Numbered from the stretch's first letter, positions 9,113 through 17,881 are shown. The stretch is DNA of 64,000 nt from 40CM-2-70-7 sp035631315 (GCA_035631315.1 DASQIZ010000039.1:53576-117575), one strand, 5' to 3'. Notes: generated by a model not told the origin, from the sequence alone. Translations and numbers: made by a program.

Positions 9113-10236
9113 TTGTATGACACCACCTGCCCACCGCCCGCGATGAGAATGAGCCGGCCGTCCCACACGAGCGCTGGTTGCTCGACTGGCCCGGAGACGG
9201 TGACCCGCCAGCGCTCGGTGCCAGTCCCAGGATCGACACAACGGATCACGCCACCAACATCCGCCACGACCACGCCGTTGGCGAGGGGCGTCGGTCCGGC
9301 GACCGACACCAGATCGAGCTCCACACCGCGTGCTGAGGCAGGAGCGGCGAGGGGAACCCGCACCAGACGCCCCGTGCGGGTGAGCACGAAAAGGGTGTCC
9401 CGCGCGATCGCCGGCGCGCCGTACACGCCCCCGCCGACGTTCCGGGTCCACACGGTATCGAGGGTCGCAGCGTCGAGACTCTCGAGCGTGCCCGTGACGG
9501 TGGCGAGGAAGACGTGCGCGCCGTCGGTCGCGGGGGTGCCAAGCACGGTCCCCGGCGTTGGGGCGCGGCGCTTGATCGCACCGGTGGCGGGATCGACCAG
9601 GTACACCGAGTCGGCCGTCGTGGCGATGACCAGTCCGGCCGCCGTCGGGACGGGTGCGGCGTGCACCGACCCACTCAGCCGGCGCCGCCACCGGATGCCC
9701 CCGGTGTCCGGATCGAGCGCCATCAGCACCCCAAACTCCGAGCCCGCGAACAGACCGTCCTGGGTCAGCACCATCGCCGCCGCCACACCGCCGGTCTTCG
9801 TATCCCAAACGGTCTTGCCGTTCCGCAGTTCGAGCGCATAGACGCGGCCCGACGGCGACTCCTCCGTTGCGACGTAGACACGCTTGTCCGTGAGCAGGGG
9901 ACTGCTGCGGATCGTCCCGCTGACCCGGCGGTCCCACAGCACCTGTCCCGAGTCGGTGCCCAGGAGGGCGACGATCTTGTCGGTGGTGCCGACGGCGAGC
10001 ACGCCCTTGCCGGCCGCCGCCGCCCCGCGGATTTCGCGTCCCGGGTTGGCGCGCCAGCCGAATTGCGGGGTCCCGTCCAGGCGGGTCGCGGCGTCGATGT
10101 CATGGGCGGGGGATCCGAGGTAGACGGGCCAGGTCACGGGCTGGCTCTCGGGTCCATGCCGGATGACCGGTGCGCACGCGATCGCGTTGACAGTGCACAG
10201 CACCGTCACTAGTATGCCGCGCCTATGCCGGAACAA
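9109..10236 (-). CDS. PQQ-type beta-propeller lipoprotein (BamB-like)
   Basis: Repeated blades of the PQQ/quinoprotein type run through the protein (units such as GQVLWDRRVSG, GKTVWDTKTGG, GGIRWRRRLSG and GTERWRVTVSG). This is the fold of BamB and of quinoprotein dehydrogenases; no dehydrogenase active-site residues are evident, so a BamB-like scaffold is the better guess. The start is uncertain. A TTG at 10236 gives a good lipoprotein signal (RHRR n-region, hydrophobic core, Cys after NAIA), whereas GTGs at 10209 or 10203 leave too short a leader. With TTG the gene overlaps the 5' end of asnS by 12 bases. Confidence 0.72.
   Translation of the reverse strand: MFRHRRGILVTVLCTVNAIACAPVIRHGPESQPVTWPVYLGSPAHDIDAATRLDGTPQFGWRANPGREIRGAAAAGKGVLAVGTTDKIVALLGTDSGQVLWDRRVSGTIRSSPLLTDKRVYVATEESPSGRVYALELRNGKTVWDTKTGGVAAAMVLTQDGLFAGSEFGVLMALDPDTGGIRWRRRLSGSVHAAPVPTAAGLVIATTADSVYLVDPATGAIKRRAPTPGTVLGTPATDGAHVFLATVTGTLESLDAATLDTVWTRNVGGGVYGAPAIARDTLFVLTRTGRLVRVPLAAPASARGVELDLVSVAGPTPLANGVVVADVGGVIRCVDPGTGTERWRVTVSGPVEQPALVWDGRLILIAGGGQVVSYK
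10187..10215 (+). promoter_or_regulatory. asnS promoter giving a leaderless mRNA
   Basis: TTGACA at 10187-10192, a 17-base spacer and TAGTAT at 10210-10215. The asnS ATG is at 10225, only nine bases after the -10 box, so the predicted transcript start falls within about four bases of the start codon. No Shine-Dalgarno is possible. On the minus strand CATACT (10216-10211) overlaps the same -10 and could serve the divergent lipoprotein gene. Confidence 0.75.
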
Positions 10237-11523
10237 ACGCGTATCGACGCGCTGGCCGACCGCGTCGGTCAGACGGTCACCGTTCGCGGATGGGTGATGA
10301 CCACCCGTTCGAGCGGCAAGATCGCGTTCGTCACGTTGCGGGACGGCACCGGATACCTGCAAGCAGTGGTCTCCAAGAAGGATGTGCCCGTGGCCGCGTG
10401 GGAGGCGAGCGGGCGGCTGACCCAAGAGACTTCCATCGCGGTCACCGGCGTGGTCCGCGCCGATGCGCGCGCCCCGGGAGGAGTCGAATTGACGGTGCAG
10501 GACCTCGCGATCCTGGGCGGGTCGGTCGACTTCCCGATCACTCCGAAGGAGCACGGCACCGCATTTCTGTTTGAGCACCGCCACTTGTGGCTGCGCTCCC
10601 GACGCCAGGTCGCCATCGCCCGCGTCCGGACCGAAGTGATTCAGGCGATCCGCGACTTCTTCTACGAACGCGGTTTCACGCTGGTCGACACCCCGATCCT
10701 GACGGGATCGATCGGCGAACATGCCGGCACGCTCTTCGCGACCGAATACTTCGACCTCGGCAAGGCATTCCTGGCGCAGACGGGGCAGCTCTACGTCGAA
10801 GCCGCCGCCGCGGCCCTGGGCAAGGTGTACTGCTTCGGCCCCACCTTCCGCGCCGAGAAATCCAAGACTCGCCGGCATCTGACCGAATTCTGGATGGTGG
10901 AGCCCGAGGTCGCCTGGAACGACTCGAACGACAATATGCAGCTCCAGGAAGACTTCGTCTGCTACATCGTCAAGCGCTGTCTCGAACGTCGGAAGCCCGA
11001 GCTGCTCGAGCTGGAGCGGAATCTCGCGCCCCTCGAAGCGGTGCGTCCGCCGTTCCCCCGTGTTTCCTACACCGAGGCCGTAGAAAAGCTCAAGGGTCTC
11101 GGCGCCGAAATGACGTGGGGCGAGGACCTGGGTGGGGAGTTCGAGACACTCCTGGCCAAGCAGTACGACCGGCCGGTGATGGTTTACAACTATCCCCGGG
11201 AGGTGAAGGCCTTCTATATGAAGGAGAATCCCGCCGACCCGCGGACGGTGCTGAACAACGACTGCCTGGCACCCGAGGGGTACGGGGAGATCATCGGCGG
11301 GAGCCAGCGCGAAGACGACTACGACAAGCTGCTGGCCCGCATCCGGCACGAAGGCCTGCCCGAAGAGGCGTACGGCTGGTATCTGGATCTGCGGAAGTAT
11401 GGGACCTTCGTGCACGCCGGATTCGGCCTCGGCGTGGAGCGCACCGTCGCGTGGATCTGTGGGATTCCGCACATCCGCGAGGCGATCGCCTTCCCGCGAA
11501 CGCTCTACAAGCTCTGGCCCTGA
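10225..11523 (+). CDS. asnS: AsnS, asparaginyl-tRNA synthetase
   Basis: Class IIb synthetase that charges tRNA-Asn in the cytoplasm. 432 aa. An N-terminal OB-fold anticodon-binding domain (about 15-105) is followed by the class II core with motif 2 around FRAEKSKTRRHLTEFW (from about residue 209) and motif 3 GFGLGVERTV near the end. The FRAEKSKT...FWMVEPE string and TGQLYVEAAA separate AsnRS from AspRS. Presence of AsnS means Asn-tRNA need not be made by the amidotransferase route. It reads from the leaderless promoter and converges on mazG with a 19-base tail overlap. Confidence 0.96.
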   Translation: MPEQTRIDALADRVGQTVTVRGWVMTTRSSGKIAFVTLRDGTGYLQAVVSKKDVPVAAWEASGRLTQETSIAVTGVVRADARAPGGVELTVQDLAILGGSVDFPITPKEHGTAFLFEHRHLWLRSRRQVAIARVRTEVIQAIRDFFYERGFTLVDTPILTGSIGEHAGTLFATEYFDLGKAFLAQTGQLYVEAAAAALGKVYCFGPTFRAEKSKTRRHLTEFWMVEPEVAWNDSNDNMQLQEDFVCYIVKRCLERRKPELLELERNLAPLEAVRPPFPRVSYTEAVEKLKGLGAEMTWGEDLGGEFETLLAKQYDRPVMVYNYPREVKAFYMKENPADPRTVLNNDCLAPEGYGEIIGGSQREDDYDKLLARIRHEGLPEEAYGWYLDLRKYGTFVHAGFGLGVERTVAWICGIPHIREAIAFPRTLYKLWP

Positions 11524-12266
11524 CCTTTCACCTCGTCCCACAGCCGGTCGAGCACGTCGAGCCCGGCCTGGGATAAATCGACGCCGCGCTCCTGTGCCAG
11601 CTTTTCGACCGCCGCAAACCGGGTTCTGAATTTCCCATTCGCCTTCTCGAGCGCTCCGCGGGGATCCACGCCGAGCTTCCGGGAAAGGTTGACTACGGCG
11701 AAGAGCAGGTCGCCGATCTCGGCTTCCAGCGCTTCCCGATTCCCGCTCACCGTCTCCCGTTCTACCTCTCCCAACTCTTCTCGCACCTTCTCCGCCGGTC
11801 CTTTCGCGTCGGGCCAATCGAATCCCACGCCCGCCGCGCGCTCCTGAAGTCGATAGGCCATCAGCAGCCGGGGCAGGGTGGCCGGGAGGCCTGAAAGGGT
11901 CCCACGCCTTCCACCTCCCTCGTCCCGCTTCCCGGCTTCCCAGGACTTGGGTTTCTCGCCCAATCCGAAGAGGTGCGGATGCCGCCGCCACATCTTTTCT
12001 TCGAGTCCCCGGGTCACCTCCTCGGCCGTGAACAGCCCGCGTTCGTCCGCGATGACAATCTGGAACGCGACGTTCAGCAGGAGATCACCGAGCTCGGCCT
12101 TGATCTGCGCCGCGTCGCCGGCGCCGATGGCCTGATCGAGCTCGAGCGCTTCCTCCACGAGGTACGGCCGCAGGGTATCCGGTGTCTGCGCCTGGTCCCA
12201 GGGGCAGCGGGCCCTGAGATCGCGCACGAGCGCGAGCGCGCGGCCGATTGACGCATCACGATCCAT
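11505..12266 (-). CDS. mazG: MazG, nucleoside triphosphate pyrophosphohydrolase
   Basis: Hydrolyses (d)NTPs to NMP and pyrophosphate, probably for nucleotide-pool cleansing. 253 aa with two MazG repeats: the first has CPWDQAQT, EEALELDQAI and ELGDLLLNVAFQ (EExxE...D metal ligands), the second GVGFDWPD, REELGEVE and EIGDLLFAVVNLSRKLG. The linker between them and one loop of the second domain are rich in Gly/Arg/Glu and are encoded by G-rich repeat units (11907-11942 and 11731-11761 on the + strand). Start is ATG at 12266. The tail overlaps the end of asnS. Confidence 0.93.
   Translation of the reverse strand: MDRDASIGRALALVRDLRARCPWDQAQTPDTLRPYLVEEALELDQAIGAGDAAQIKAELGDLLLNVAFQIVIADERGLFTAEEVTRGLEEKMWRRHPHLFGLGEKPKSWEAGKRDEGGGRRGTLSGLPATLPRLLMAYRLQERAAGVGFDWPDAKGPAEKVREELGEVERETVSGNREALEAEIGDLLFAVVNLSRKLGVDPRGALEKANGKFRTRFAAVEKLAQERGVDLSQAGLDVLDRLWDEVKGQGQSL
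11731..11942. repeat. two G-rich repeat clusters inside mazG
   Basis: Read on the minus strand, 11761-11731 and 11942-11907 each hold short runs of GGGAAGC/GGGAATC/GGGACGA-like units. They encode SGNREALE in domain 2 and the AGKRDEGGGRRG linker. The same kind of run occurs in the vWA-like gene and in ribE. Confidence 0.5.
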
Positions 12267-12280
12267 GGACCCAAAGGTAG

Positions 12281-12298
12281 CACGCGTCTTGACGCGTG
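12281..12298. promoter_or_regulatory. perfect inverted repeat, operator-like
   Basis: CACGCGTC-TT-GACGCGTG, eight-base arms around TT, sits between the divergent mazG (ATG at 12266) and the small lipoprotein (ATG at 12344). It contains TTGACG (12289-12294), a fair -35 for the lipoprotein with CAGACT 17 bases further on (12312-12317), so a bound dimeric regulator would block it. No regulator gene is adjacent. Confidence 0.5.
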
Positions 12299-12343
12299 CG
12301 GAAATCGCGGGCAGACTGACGCTCCCGCGTACCGGAGGGCACG

Positions 12344-12709
12344 ATGCGAATCGCCTGGCCGGCCCTGATGATGGCCGTGCTGCTGGGGGGCTGCAGCAGC
12401 GAGCGGATCATGATGGGCGACACCTTTTCCGTTCATGGCGTCGTGCTCGCGCATGTGAATGCGAGCAACTCGTCGTACTGTGATGTGCAATGGACGACGC
12501 AAGTGAACGACAACGGCCGCACGTACTCGTACAGCGTGACATTCACGCCTTCAGGGGTTGGCCCCTCGACCTACACGGGGACGACCACCGGGGCGGCAGG
12601 CGCGTCGATGACATTCCCGGGGCTATCGGGGACCGTCGCGTGGGCTTTCACCTGGGACACACTCCAGGGAGGGGGGCAAGCCACAGTGTCGTCCTGCGCG
12701 GTGAGCTGA
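12344..12709 (+). CDS. small lipoprotein of unknown function
   Basis: 121 aa. The leader ends in a lipobox LLGGC (Cys19), so it should be lipidated and kept in the envelope. The mature part is Ser/Thr/Gly-rich with alternating beta-strand character and two cysteines (SSYCDVQW and SSCAVS) that could form a disulphide tying the ends of one small domain. A strong GGAGG lies just before the ATG. It appears to stand alone, preceded by the inverted repeat at 12281. No family recognised. Confidence 0.65.
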   Translation: MRIAWPALMMAVLLGGCSSERIMMGDTFSVHGVVLAHVNASNSSYCDVQWTTQVNDNGRTYSYSVTFTPSGVGPSTYTGTTTGAAGASMTFPGLSGTVAWAFTWDTLQGGGQATVSSCAVS

Positions 12710-12755
12710 CTCGTCCAACCCCTTCTCATCCTTGTATTTGAGTAGAGCGCGCCAT

Positions 12756-13877
12756 ATGATTCGCGCGCCCGTGAACCCCCACAGCCACCTCCATTCCAGC
12801 GATCGCCTCCATCAGCACCGCGCCTGGGTGGAGGTGGATTTCCACGCATTGGTCGAGAACGCTCGCGCGGTGGCGAAGGCCTCTGGCGCTCCGCTGATCC
12901 CGGTCATCAAGGCGGACGCGTACGGGCTCGGTGCCGTGGGCGCGGCGAAGGCGCTCGAAGTCCTCGAACCCTGGGGCTACGCCGTCGCGACCGTCGAGGA
13001 GGGGGTCGAGCTTCGCGGCGCCGGCATTGACCGGCGCTTGCTCGTCTTTGCACCCGTCGAGCCGTCGCGATTCGCGGAATTCGAGTGGTATCAGCTCACC
13101 CCCGTGTTCGACCATCTGCCGGCGCTCCGCGAATGGCGGCTCCGCGGGACCAGAGCCTTCCATGTGGAGATCGACACCGGGATGTCCCGGACCGGGGTGC
13201 GCCCGGAACAGCTGGGCGAGTGGCGCGAAGCGCTCGACACGCCTGCGTTCGAAGGGTGCTTCACGCAATTCCATTCCGCGCACAGGGACGTGGAAGCGAC
13301 GGTGGCACAGTGGGAGAAGCTGACGCAGGCTGTTGGCGCGATGCCGCATCGGCCGACCGTCGTGCACGCGGCGAACAGTGCCGCTGCGCTGCGCGGAGCG
13401 GCATTCGCCGGTGACGCGGTCAGGCCCGGGATCTTCATGTACGGCGGCGATCCGGGGAAGGGACTGCCGGAGGGGAAACCGGTCGCCCGCGTGCTGGCGC
13501 GCGTCCTGAGCGTGCGTCGCATTCAGGCGGGCGACAGCGTCGGGTACGGCGCGACCTGGCACGCACCAAAGGCGACAACGATCGCGACCCTCGGCATCGG
13601 GTACGCCGATGGCGTGCGCCGCTCCGTGGTGAAGTCGAGTGACGCGCACGTCTTATGGAAGGGCGCGCGCTATCCCTACGCCGGTGTTATCACGATGGAC
13701 CTGACGATGATCGACGTCGGCGACGCGAGGGTCGAGCGCGCCGACATCGTGACTCTGCTGGGAGCGGATGGAGGGGAGCTCATCAGCTTGGCCCAGCTCG
13801 CGTCCTGGTCCGCCGAAAGCCAGTACGTGATCCTCACGGGACTGGGACCGCGGCTGCCTCGGGTACCCGTCCCGTGA
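12756..13877 (+). CDS. alr: Alr, alanine racemase
   Basis: PLP enzyme making D-alanine for peptidoglycan. 373 aa. The PLP lysine is K52 in PVIKADAYGLG. The substrate-side motif HVEIDTGMSRTG (about 136), PGIFMYGG and the second catalytic tyrosine in SVGYGATWH (about 262) are present, followed by the C-terminal beta domain with GVITMDLTMIDVG. I chose ATG 12756; an upstream TTG (12732) adds eight residues without support, and GTG 12771 is also possible. It is coupled to deoB through a GTGA overlap. Confidence 0.95.
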   Translation: MIRAPVNPHSHLHSSDRLHQHRAWVEVDFHALVENARAVAKASGAPLIPVIKADAYGLGAVGAAKALEVLEPWGYAVATVEEGVELRGAGIDRRLLVFAPVEPSRFAEFEWYQLTPVFDHLPALREWRLRGTRAFHVEIDTGMSRTGVRPEQLGEWREALDTPAFEGCFTQFHSAHRDVEATVAQWEKLTQAVGAMPHRPTVVHAANSAAALRGAAFAGDAVRPGIFMYGGDPGKGLPEGKPVARVLARVLSVRRIQAGDSVGYGATWHAPKATTIATLGIGYADGVRRSVVKSSDAHVLWKGARYPYAGVITMDLTMIDVGDARVERADIVTLLGADGGELISLAQLASWSAESQYVILTGLGPRLPRVPVP

Positions 13878-15043
13878 CCGGACGCCGCGCCGGGATCATC
13901 GTCCTCGACGGCGTAGGAATCGGGGCCGCACCCACGACCGCAGCATATGGGGACGCGGGCAGCGACACGCTCGGAAACGTCGCCCGGGCCGTGGGAGGAC
14001 TCTCGCTCCCGAACCTCGAGCGACTGGGGCTCGGACTCTGCCGGCCCCTCGCGGGGGTGGGACGCCCCAAGGCTCCAGCGGCTGCCTACGGCGTCGCACT
14101 GCCGGCTTCGGCCGGCAAGGACAGCACGACGGGACACTGGGAGATCTGCGGTGTCCTTCTTGAGCGGCCCTTCCGGACGTACCCGAAGGGTTTTCCCGCG
14201 GCATTGCTGAATGAGTTCAGCCGGCGGACGGGGCGGGGGTGGCTGGGGAACAAGGCGGCGTCGGGCACGGCCGTCATCGCCGAGCTGGGGGCCGAGCACC
14301 AACGGACGGGTGGCTGGATCATCTATACGTCGGCTGATTCGGTTTTTCAGGTCGCGGCGCACGAAGAAACGGTCCCTTTGGAGGAGCTCTACCGGGCCTG
14401 CCGAATCGCCCGGGAGCTCCTGGTGGGGGAGGAGGCCGTCAGCCGGGTGATCGCCCGTCCCTTCAGGGGGACGGCCCCGGCCTACCAACGGACGGCCAAC
14501 CGGCGGGACTTCTCCATTGAGCCTCCCCAAGCGACCTTGCTTGACCGCTTGGCCGACCGGGGGATCCCCCGGGTGGGAGTGGGGAAGGTCGATGACCTGT
14601 TCGCCGGCCGGAATATCACGAGCGAGCACACACCGACCAACCCGGATGCGTACCGGTTGGTGGAGCGGGCCCTCGAGACGATGGATTCGGGGCTCCTCTT
14701 CGTGAATGTGATCGAGTTCGATCAAAGCTGGGGGCACCGAAACGACGTGGCGGGGTTTCATCATGGGCTTTCCGCACTGGACGCCTGGATCCCACGGTTC
14801 CTGGAGCGGCTCCGGCCCGACGACCTGATGATATTGACGGCGGATCACGGCAATGATCCGACGACGGCATCCACCGACCACTCCCGTGAAGCGGTGCCGG
14901 TGCTCGTGTGTGGGCCGAAGATCAAACCGGTCGCACTCGGCGAGCGCGCCACCTTCGCGGACCTCGGCGCCACGGCGGCGGAGCACCTGGGGCTGGCCGG
15001 GATCGGCGCCGGGACGTCGTTCCACCGGCAGGTGTGGGCATGA
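13874..15043 (+). CDS. deoB: DeoB, phosphopentomutase
   Basis: Interconverts (deoxy)ribose 1- and 5-phosphate, linking nucleoside breakdown to central metabolism. Alkaline-phosphatase superfamily, 389 aa. Metal ligands are visible in IVLDGVGIGAAP near the N-terminus, in the GHRND region and in LTADHGNDPT near the C-terminus. The phosphorylated-Thr region STTGHWE is present (about 86-92). GTG start at 13874 overlaps alr by four bases, and its stop overlaps cdd by four. With cdd next door this is a nucleoside salvage pair. Confidence 0.95.
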   Translation: MTGRRAGIIVLDGVGIGAAPTTAAYGDAGSDTLGNVARAVGGLSLPNLERLGLGLCRPLAGVGRPKAPAAAYGVALPASAGKDSTTGHWEICGVLLERPFRTYPKGFPAALLNEFSRRTGRGWLGNKAASGTAVIAELGAEHQRTGGWIIYTSADSVFQVAAHEETVPLEELYRACRIARELLVGEEAVSRVIARPFRGTAPAYQRTANRRDFSIEPPQATLLDRLADRGIPRVGVGKVDDLFAGRNITSEHTPTNPDAYRLVERALETMDSGLLFVNVIEFDQSWGHRNDVAGFHHGLSALDAWIPRFLERLRPDDLMILTADHGNDPTTASTDHSREAVPVLVCGPKIKPVALGERATFADLGATAAEHLGLAGIGAGTSFHRQVWA

Positions 15044-15438
15044 CGGACGGCCGTGACGCTTTGGTCCGCCGGGCCCGCGAAGTGATGAGGAATGCGCACG
15101 CGCCCTACAGTAAATTTCACGTGGGTGCCGCGATCGAGGCTGGTGACGGCACGATCTACACCGGCTGCAACGTCGAAAGTGCCTCGTACGGGTTGACGAT
15201 CTGCGCCGAGCGGATGGCGCTGGGCGCCGCAGTGGCGGGGGGCGCGACGCGCATCTCGCGCGTGGTCGTGACCACTGAAGTGGACCCGCCCGCGGCGCCG
15301 TGCGGCGCGTGCCGGCAGCTGTTGGCGGAATTCGGACTGACGATGGAGATCCGGGCGGTTGGCCCCACCAGCGAGCGGCGCTGGACCCTGGGGGAGCTGC
15401 TGCCCGACGCATTCACACGGGAGACGCTGGAGCAATGA
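15040..15438 (+). CDS. cdd: Cdd, cytidine deaminase
   Basis: Zinc enzyme converting (deoxy)cytidine to (deoxy)uridine. 132 aa, the short homotetrameric type. Zinc ligands and catalytic Glu are C55 and E57 in CAERMAL and C88/C91 in PCGACRQLL; substrate-binding FHVGAA (26-31) and GCNVESASY (42-50) are present. ATGA overlap with deoB. It supplies uridine or deoxyuridine from cytidine; a nucleoside phosphorylase to feed DeoB is not in the window. Confidence 0.96.
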   Translation: MTDGRDALVRRAREVMRNAHAPYSKFHVGAAIEAGDGTIYTGCNVESASYGLTICAERMALGAAVAGGATRISRVVVTTEVDPPAAPCGACRQLLAEFGLTMEIRAVGPTSERRWTLGELLPDAFTRETLEQ

Positions 15439-15439
15439 T

Positions 15440-16750
15440 TTGAGGATCGGACGCCCGACTCGGCTTGCCCTCGGGCTCGTCGCCGCCATGCTGGCGTGCA
15501 CCGAGGACGCCACCGCGCCTGGGAAGTGTCCCGCGTACTGTCCGGGCGGGCAGATCCAGGTCGTGGACACGATTCTCCGCATCATTTCGCGGGACTCGAG
15601 CTACCTCGGCTACGTCGTGCCCGAGAGCGCGCAGGTCATGCCGGCGGTGAACGCATTCGGGATCGATGCCCGTCCCATCTTCTCGATGGGTCCGGTGGGC
15701 AATCGCGTGCTGCTGAATCCGTCGAACACATCCGACACCACCACCGTGGGCGCAGCGTCGGTGGACTCCGCGACTTTGATTTTCAAGATCGACCGCCGCG
15801 ATACCCTCGCGAGCAATCTGCGGATCAGTCTCTACCGGATGCCCCTGACCATCGACCGGAATTCGACGCTCGCGGGTTTGGCGGGTCCGTTTACCGATTC
15901 GCTCATCCGCACGATGAACGTCGACAGCGTCTTCAAATTGCCCGGCGGCGTAGATTCGACGGCCGGTGATTCGGTCGCGGCGATCGACTCCCTGCGCATC
16001 CAGATCTTCGTCAAAATCAAGCTCGATTCCGCGCAGGCCCGGTACCTCGCGGCCGACTCCGGCCGCTCCGCGTTTGGCATCCGCGTCACCGCAGACTCGC
16101 TGGCGAGTGTGACCATCGAGACGCTCAATGGCGGTCGCGGACCGACGCTCACCTGGTTCGCCACGTTCGACTCTGCCGGGACGCCATCGCATCGGCTCAT
16201 GGCGATCTCGAATACGACGTTCAGCTCGTTCGTGGGGAACGCCGCCTCACCGACGCTCGACTCGAATCTGGTGGTCGGAGGGCTGCCGTCCGCGCGATCC
16301 ATTCTGCGATTCTCCATTCCCCGGGGGATCCGGGACTCCGCACAGGTGGTGCGCGCGACGCTGTACCTGGTTCCGGTGGCCGCGCCCCAGGGAATTCCGT
16401 CCGACTCCGTGGTGATCGCCTTCGAGCGAGTCAGCACCGACATCGGCGCGAAGTCTCCGTGCGTGCCCGTTTCCGGACTGACCACGTGCTTCACGTCCGG
16501 CCCGGGTGATTCGGCGTTCGTGGTGCCAGCGACCGTTTCGATGGGGAAGACCGATACGATCGCTACCGACATCACGGACATCGTGCGCGGCTGGGCCACC
16601 GATACCATCGCGCCGCAGACCCTGATGGTGAGCCAGATTCCCGATGGCGGGAACCTGGTCTTCCTGCGGCTCTACTCGACGCGGTCGCCGGCCTTCCGGC
16701 CGGCATTGCACATCACCTACGTGCCTCGCTACTCGTTCGGGAATCCCTGA
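15440..16750 (+). CDS. exported lipoprotein with DNRLRE-like C-terminal module
   Basis: About 436 aa from a TTG start at 15440, chosen because it gives a lipoprotein leader with lipobox MLAC; the ATG at 15488 would lose it. The mature protein is Asp/Ser/Thr-rich. Its last 160 residues (SILRFSIPRGI, VRATLYLVPV, DITDIVRGWATD, PALHITYV) resemble the DNRLRE/CBM96-type beta-sandwich found in secreted proteins. That match is by eye only. It is coupled by TGATG to an outer-membrane protein gene, so the two probably act together at the cell surface. Function not known. Confidence 0.6.
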   Translation: MRIGRPTRLALGLVAAMLACTEDATAPGKCPAYCPGGQIQVVDTILRIISRDSSYLGYVVPESAQVMPAVNAFGIDARPIFSMGPVGNRVLLNPSNTSDTTTVGAASVDSATLIFKIDRRDTLASNLRISLYRMPLTIDRNSTLAGLAGPFTDSLIRTMNVDSVFKLPGGVDSTAGDSVAAIDSLRIQIFVKIKLDSAQARYLAADSGRSAFGIRVTADSLASVTIETLNGGRGPTLTWFATFDSAGTPSHRLMAISNTTFSSFVGNAASPTLDSNLVVGGLPSARSILRFSIPRGIRDSAQVVRATLYLVPVAAPQGIPSDSVVIAFERVSTDIGAKSPCVPVSGLTTCFTSGPGDSAFVVPATVSMGKTDTIATDITDIVRGWATDTIAPQTLMVSQIPDGGNLVFLRLYSTRSPAFRPALHITYVPRYSFGNP

Positions 16751-17853
16751 TGCGCCGCGCGACGATCTGGTCCGTGCTGATGCTCGCGGGTCTCCACCCC
16801 CTCGCGGCCCAGGATTCTCAGTTTGGCATCCGCGGTCTCGGGGCGCCCGGCACGTTCGCGAGCGTACGCGCGTGGACCACGGGCGGCGCCTTCGCCCCGT
16901 TCGACGGGATGTCGGCGCTGACCGACGCGGCGCTGTCGGACGTCACCCGTCTCACTGCCTCCGCGACGGGGGCCAGTGTGTACCGCACCGTCGACGACGG
17001 GACCAACTCCAGCGCGCTCCGGAGCTCCCGGTTTCCGATGATGCAGGTCGCCGGTCAGGTGCTGGATAAGCTGGTCGTCGGTGGCGGATTCTCGACGTAC
17101 CTCTACCGGTCGTATTCGGTGCAGGTCCCGGGAACAATCTCGATTCGCGGCGTGCCCGAGACCTATCTCGACGAGCTGGGCAGCGACGGCGCGGTGACCG
17201 ATCTCCGCGTGGCGGCGGCCTGGAAGTTCAGCTCGCGGCTTTCCATCGGTGGCGGGCTCCACATTCTGACCGGATCGAGCAACCTGACGGCGACCCGCCT
17301 GTTCACCGATTCGGCGGTCTACAAAAACGCCACCCAGACCGATCAGGAGAGTTACGGCGGCTTCGGGGTCTCCCTCAGCGTGCTCGCCACGCCCGTGTCC
17401 GGCCTCCGCGTCTCCGGGTTCCTGCAGTCGTACAACCACCTGCGGGCGGAGATCAGCGGGTTCCAGAGCGCGGAGAACGAGCTTCCGACCACACTTGGCG
17501 GCGGCGTCCAGTGGACCGTGACGCCGGAAGTACGGCTCGCGGGCACCGTCTCCCACGCGAACTGGTCGGTCTCGAGCGCCGCGGGCACGGCGTTCAACAC
17601 GACCAACTGGTCGGTGGGTGGAGAGTTCGGACGGGCCGCCCTCCCCCTCCGCGTGGGCGTACGGGGAGGCCAGATGCCCTTCGGCCCCGGGCCGACCGCA
17701 CCGACCCAGCTCGGCATCTCCGCCGGCACCGGCTTCACCTTCTCGCAGGGGCGAGGGATCCTCGATTTCGGGGTCGAACACGTGCGCCGGACCGGAGGCG
17801 GGCTGACCGAGAGCGGCTGGACGCTCCTGGCCGGGCTGACCGTTCGCCCCTGA
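16750..17853 (+). CDS. outer-membrane beta-barrel protein
   Basis: 367 aa with a signal peptide ending HPLAAQ (about 15-20) and a run of amphipathic strands throughout (for example VVGGGFSTYLYRSYSV, RLSIGGGLHILTG, GLRVSGFLQSYNH and VRLAGTVSHANWSV), as in FadL/UPF0164-like transporters. It overlaps the upstream lipoprotein gene by one base. A six-base hairpin, TCGCCC/GGGCGA at 17844-17859 with the stop codon in its loop, followed by TTCTT, may end the transcript weakly. Substrate unknown. Confidence 0.6.
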   Translation: MRRATIWSVLMLAGLHPLAAQDSQFGIRGLGAPGTFASVRAWTTGGAFAPFDGMSALTDAALSDVTRLTASATGASVYRTVDDGTNSSALRSSRFPMMQVAGQVLDKLVVGGGFSTYLYRSYSVQVPGTISIRGVPETYLDELGSDGAVTDLRVAAAWKFSSRLSIGGGLHILTGSSNLTATRLFTDSAVYKNATQTDQESYGGFGVSLSVLATPVSGLRVSGFLQSYNHLRAEISGFQSAENELPTTLGGGVQWTVTPEVRLAGTVSHANWSVSSAAGTAFNTTNWSVGGEFGRAALPLRVGVRGGQMPFGPGPTAPTQLGISAGTGFTFSQGRGILDFGVEHVRRTGGGLTESGWTLLAGLTVRP

Positions 17854-17881
17854 GGGCGATTCTTCCCCTATCTTACCCGCT

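Noticed and set aside
10237..11991. Long open frame on the minus strand extending the propeller gene to 960 codons
   Set aside because: It runs antisense through asnS and into mazG, has low-complexity Arg/Gly/Gln composition and no similarity; asnS is unambiguous. Only the part from about 10236 down is a gene.
12732..12755. TTG start eight codons upstream of alr
   Set aside because: No ribosome site and no conserved residues; ATG 12756 is adequate.
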